A stretch of DNA of 33,742 nucleotides from Acidimicrobiaceae bacterium. Lineage in GTDB: Bacteria; Actinomycetota; Acidimicrobiia; Acidimicrobiales; RAAP-2. The position numbers and the translations under genes were made by a program. The notes under the pieces are model-generated. The model was not told the DNA's origin. It searched no databases and saw only the letters and a program-made list of their open reading frames with translations. Shown here one piece after another: positions 31,709 through 33,742 of the stretch (the stretch's first letter is position 1; every line of letters starts with the position of its first letter). The stretch covers positions 37,243-70,984 of the forward strand of contig PKYA01000048.1 in NCBI GenBank assembly GCA_003133545.1, given 5' to 3'.

Positions 31709-33742
31709 CTATAGCGGCAATGCCATCGGCGCCGGGGCGGTCGAAAGTATCCTGTGCAGCCGCTCGATGAAGCCCCCACTGAGGCGCTCGGAATCGGCCC
31801 AGTCGGACCCCTCGGCCCAGACATGGGTCGTCGGTTCCTCCGGATCGGGCACCACCAGGACCCATCCGGTCTCGGTGCACACCTTGATCCCGTCGAGCAG
31901 CACCAGTTCGGCCCCCTCTTCGGTCAGCTGCTCCATCAGCGTGCGCATCACCAGGCCCTTTTGCTCGAATGGCGTCTCCACCTCGGTGCGCAGGATCGGC
32001 AGTTCGGGCACCCGGGCCACGACCTCCGCGAGCGTCTCGCCCGAGCGCCCCAAAAGGGCGATGAGCTTGACCAGGGCCGCCGCGCCGTCGAACGAAGGCA
32101 GGAAGTCGGGGAAGATGAACCCACCCTCCTGATCGGCCGCGTACGTCACACCCCCTGAAGCGGCGGCCTCCATGAGCTTCGACGCCGACAGCGCCGTGGT
32201 GAGGATCTCGACCCCACGGGAGGCGCAGAGCGTGGCGGCCCGCTGGCTGACGGTGAGCGGCAGGGCTACCCGCGTCGTGGCATCACCGGCCGTCACCAAT
32301 TCCAAAAAGACCATGAGGGCCTGGTCGTTGCTCAAGACCCGCCCCGTGCCGTCGACAAGTGCGAGGTGCTCGCCCCCGGGGTCGATCACCGCACCGAGGT
32401 CGGCCCCCGACTCGCGGACCGAGCGCACCACGCGGGCGGCACTCGACACCGGGTCCAGCGAGATCATGCCCGGCGTCTGCGCGTAGGGGTTGATGCTCAA
32501 GACGTCCGCCTTGACCTTCGCGAGGAGGTTCGGCATGACGTAGCTCGTGGCTCCGTAAGAGAGATCGAGCACCAGCCTCAGGTCGCGGCGGGGAACGTTC
32601 GCCAGGTCGAATGCCTCGACCACGTCGGCCGTGTAGAGCTCCAGCGCCCGGGGGGAGAAATCGATGTCGCCCACGTCGCCGGCCGTGACCCGGCGGAACT
32701 CCTCGCGGTAATAGAGCCGCTCGATGCGGCGCTGCTCGGTCTCCGAGAGATCCAGGCCCTGGGAGTCGAAGAAGCGGATGGCCACCGATTGTGGATCGTC
32801 GGGGCTCAGGCGCACCGTCAGGCCGCCCTGCGTCCCGCGGGTGCGGATCTCGTGACGGGTCACGGGAATGGTCGCCACCTCGAGATCGGTCACGTCAACG
32901 CCCACCGAGTTGCAGCCGACCATGAGGGCCCGCTTGAGGACACGGGCGGCCCGGCTGGTGTCCCGTGACGTGGTGATGACCGATCCCTTCTCGAGCGAGG
33001 AAGCCCAGGCCTTGGCCAGGCGTACCGCCAGCTCGGGGCTGAGATCCACGTTCACGATGCCCCGTACGCCGTCCCGGCCGAACAGCGTGCGGGTCCCGCC
33101 CGACTCCCAGATGATGGAGGAGTGGACCTGTGCCCCCGCCTCGACGACCTTGTAGGGATAGACCTTCACCCCACCCCGCAGCTCGGCGTGGGCCCCGATC
33201 AGGCAGCCCTCGCCCACCACCGAGCCCGGCTCGCAGCGGGCACCCCGGCGCAGGTCGCAGGACCGCCCGAGGACCGACCCCTCAATCCGGGACGCCATCC
33301 CCACGTAGGAGTTCTCCCCGATCACCGAATGGTGTACCTCCGCACGCGCGGCAATGCGGGTGTTGGCCCCGATGGTGGTGTACGCGCCGATGACGGCGTC
33401 TTCGTCGATGGTGCAGTTCTCCCCGATGAAGGACGGTCCCCCGATACGGGCCGAGGGATCGATCGACGATCCCTTGCCCAGCCAGACCCCCGGCTGCACT
33501 TCGAAGCCCGATATGTCGACTTCGACCTTGCCGTCGAGGATGTCCTGGTGCGCCTTGAGGTACGCCGCCGTGGTGCCCACGTCCTCCCAGTAGCCGTTGG
33601 CCACGTAGCCGAAGATGGGGGCGTCGGCGTCGAGCACGGCGGGGAACACCTCCCCGGAGAAGTCCACGGCGCGGCCGGCCGGGATCACGTCGAAGATCTC
33701 GGGCTCGAGAACGTAGATGCCCGTGTTGATGGTGTCGCTGAA
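31709..33742 (-). CDS. nucleotidyltransferase/phosphomannomutase fusion (partial, degenerate mutase)
   Basis: The 677 C-terminal residues; the gene runs off the window edge in frame, probably lacking about 150 N-terminal residues. First comes the end of a sugar-phosphate nucleotidyltransferase domain (NTGIYVLEPEIF, GYWEDVGTTAAYLKAH). Left-handed beta-helix repeats follow (about 95-215). A phosphomannomutase/phosphoglucomutase-like domain follows (about 220-677). The mutase domain keeps RTLFGRDGVRG and RDTSRA, but key motifs are altered. The phosphoserine loop TASHNP reads RLSPDDP, the metal loop DGDxDR reads DPGGEH, and the sugar loop GExSGH reads DQEGGF. The domain is probably not a working mutase. 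A role in making GDP-mannose or a related sugar nucleotide is likely from the first domain. Confidence 0.88.
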   Translation of the reverse strand, partial: FSDTINTGIYVLEPEIFDVIPAGRAVDFSGEVFPAVLDADAPIFGYVANGYWEDVGTTAAYLKAHQDILDGKVEVDISGFEVQPGVWLGKGSSIDPSARIGGPSFIGENCTIDEDAVIGAYTTIGANTRIAARAEVHHSVIGENSYVGMASRIEGSVLGRSCDLRRGARCEPGSVVGEGCLIGAHAELRGGVKVYPYKVVEAGAQVHSSIIWESGGTRTLFGRDGVRGIVNVDLSPELAVRLAKAWASSLEKGSVITTSRDTSRAARVLKRALMVGCNSVGVDVTDLEVATIPVTRHEIRTRGTQGGLTVRLSPDDPQSVAIRFFDSQGLDLSETEQRRIERLYYREEFRRVTAGDVGDIDFSPRALELYTADVVEAFDLANVPRRDLRLVLDLSYGATSYVMPNLLAKVKADVLSINPYAQTPGMISLDPVSSAARVVRSVRESGADLGAVIDPGGEHLALVDGTGRVLSNDQALMVFLELVTAGDATTRVALPLTVSQRAATLCASRGVEILTTALSASKLMEAAASGGVTYAADQEGGFIFPDFLPSFDGAAALVKLIALLGRSGETLAEVVARVPELPILRTEVETPFEQKGLVMRTLMEQLTEEGAELVLLDGIKVCTETGWVLVVPDPEEPTTHVWAEGSDWADSERLSGGFIERLHRILSTAPAPMALPL

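Overview
The window is about 33.7 kb of high-GC DNA from an actinobacterium. The gene content fits a deep-branching lineage such as Acidimicrobiia (inference). Supporting signs are a DtxR/IdeR-type iron box, a GarA-like FHA protein next to an FtsR-like MerR regulator and a DUF151 protein (an order known from mycobacteria), a two-subunit glycine decarboxylase, and many genes that look leaderless, with a TANNNT hexamer 6-9 nt before the start codon and no Shine-Dalgarno sequence.

Layout. 1-3228: three overlapping DosR-like palindromes, then a large LuxR-family (LAL) ATP-binding regulator. 3637-5428: a short-chain dehydrogenase, then a fluoride riboswitch controlling two overlapping crcB fluoride-channel genes. 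5503-10690: a lower-GC accessory segment with a nitrilase-family hydrolase, a secreted protein of unknown function, a 140-aa unknown protein coupled to a DUF2142 membrane protein, and relics of an IS21-family insertion sequence. Two 42-bp istB-like fragments in the same orientation (6456 and 10645) flank the central 4.2 kb. 10726-16441 (minus): a run of a MerR regulator, a PD-(D/E)XK-like protein, gcvT, gcvPA, gcvPB and a DUF427 protein. 16516-20915 (minus): an iron(III) ABC transporter operon of lipoprotein, binding protein, permease and ATPase, each overlapping the next by 4 bp, behind an iron box. 21007-22821: divergent thiG and thiD. 22834-28182: a one-TM unknown protein, a GT-C-like membrane protein, an S9 prolyl-oligopeptidase-type peptidase and an AcuI/YhdH-type reductase. 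28202-31676 (minus): gcvH, FHA (garA-like), MerR (ftsR-like), DUF151 and a DUF4232 lipoprotein. 31709 to the window edge: the C-terminal part of a nucleotidyltransferase/phosphomannomutase fusion whose mutase active site is degenerate.

How the genes work together. GcvPA/PB, GcvT and GcvH are three of the four parts of the glycine cleavage system (no lipoamide dehydrogenase is visible). They lie in two clusters that each carry a MerR gene, which looks like a mycobacterial-type gcv/garA/MerR locus split by about 13 kb holding iron uptake, thiamin and other genes. The FHA protein is the likely signalling link to central carbon and nitrogen metabolism.

The most unusual features are short in-frame tandem repeats (mostly 18 bp, hexapeptide) inside several conserved enzymes, the widespread leaderless promoter pattern, the DosR-like triple box, the IS21/trmH mosaic scar, and a strong 13-bp-stem hairpin in non-coding DNA at 10113-10145. 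I found no tRNA, rRNA or CRISPR array.
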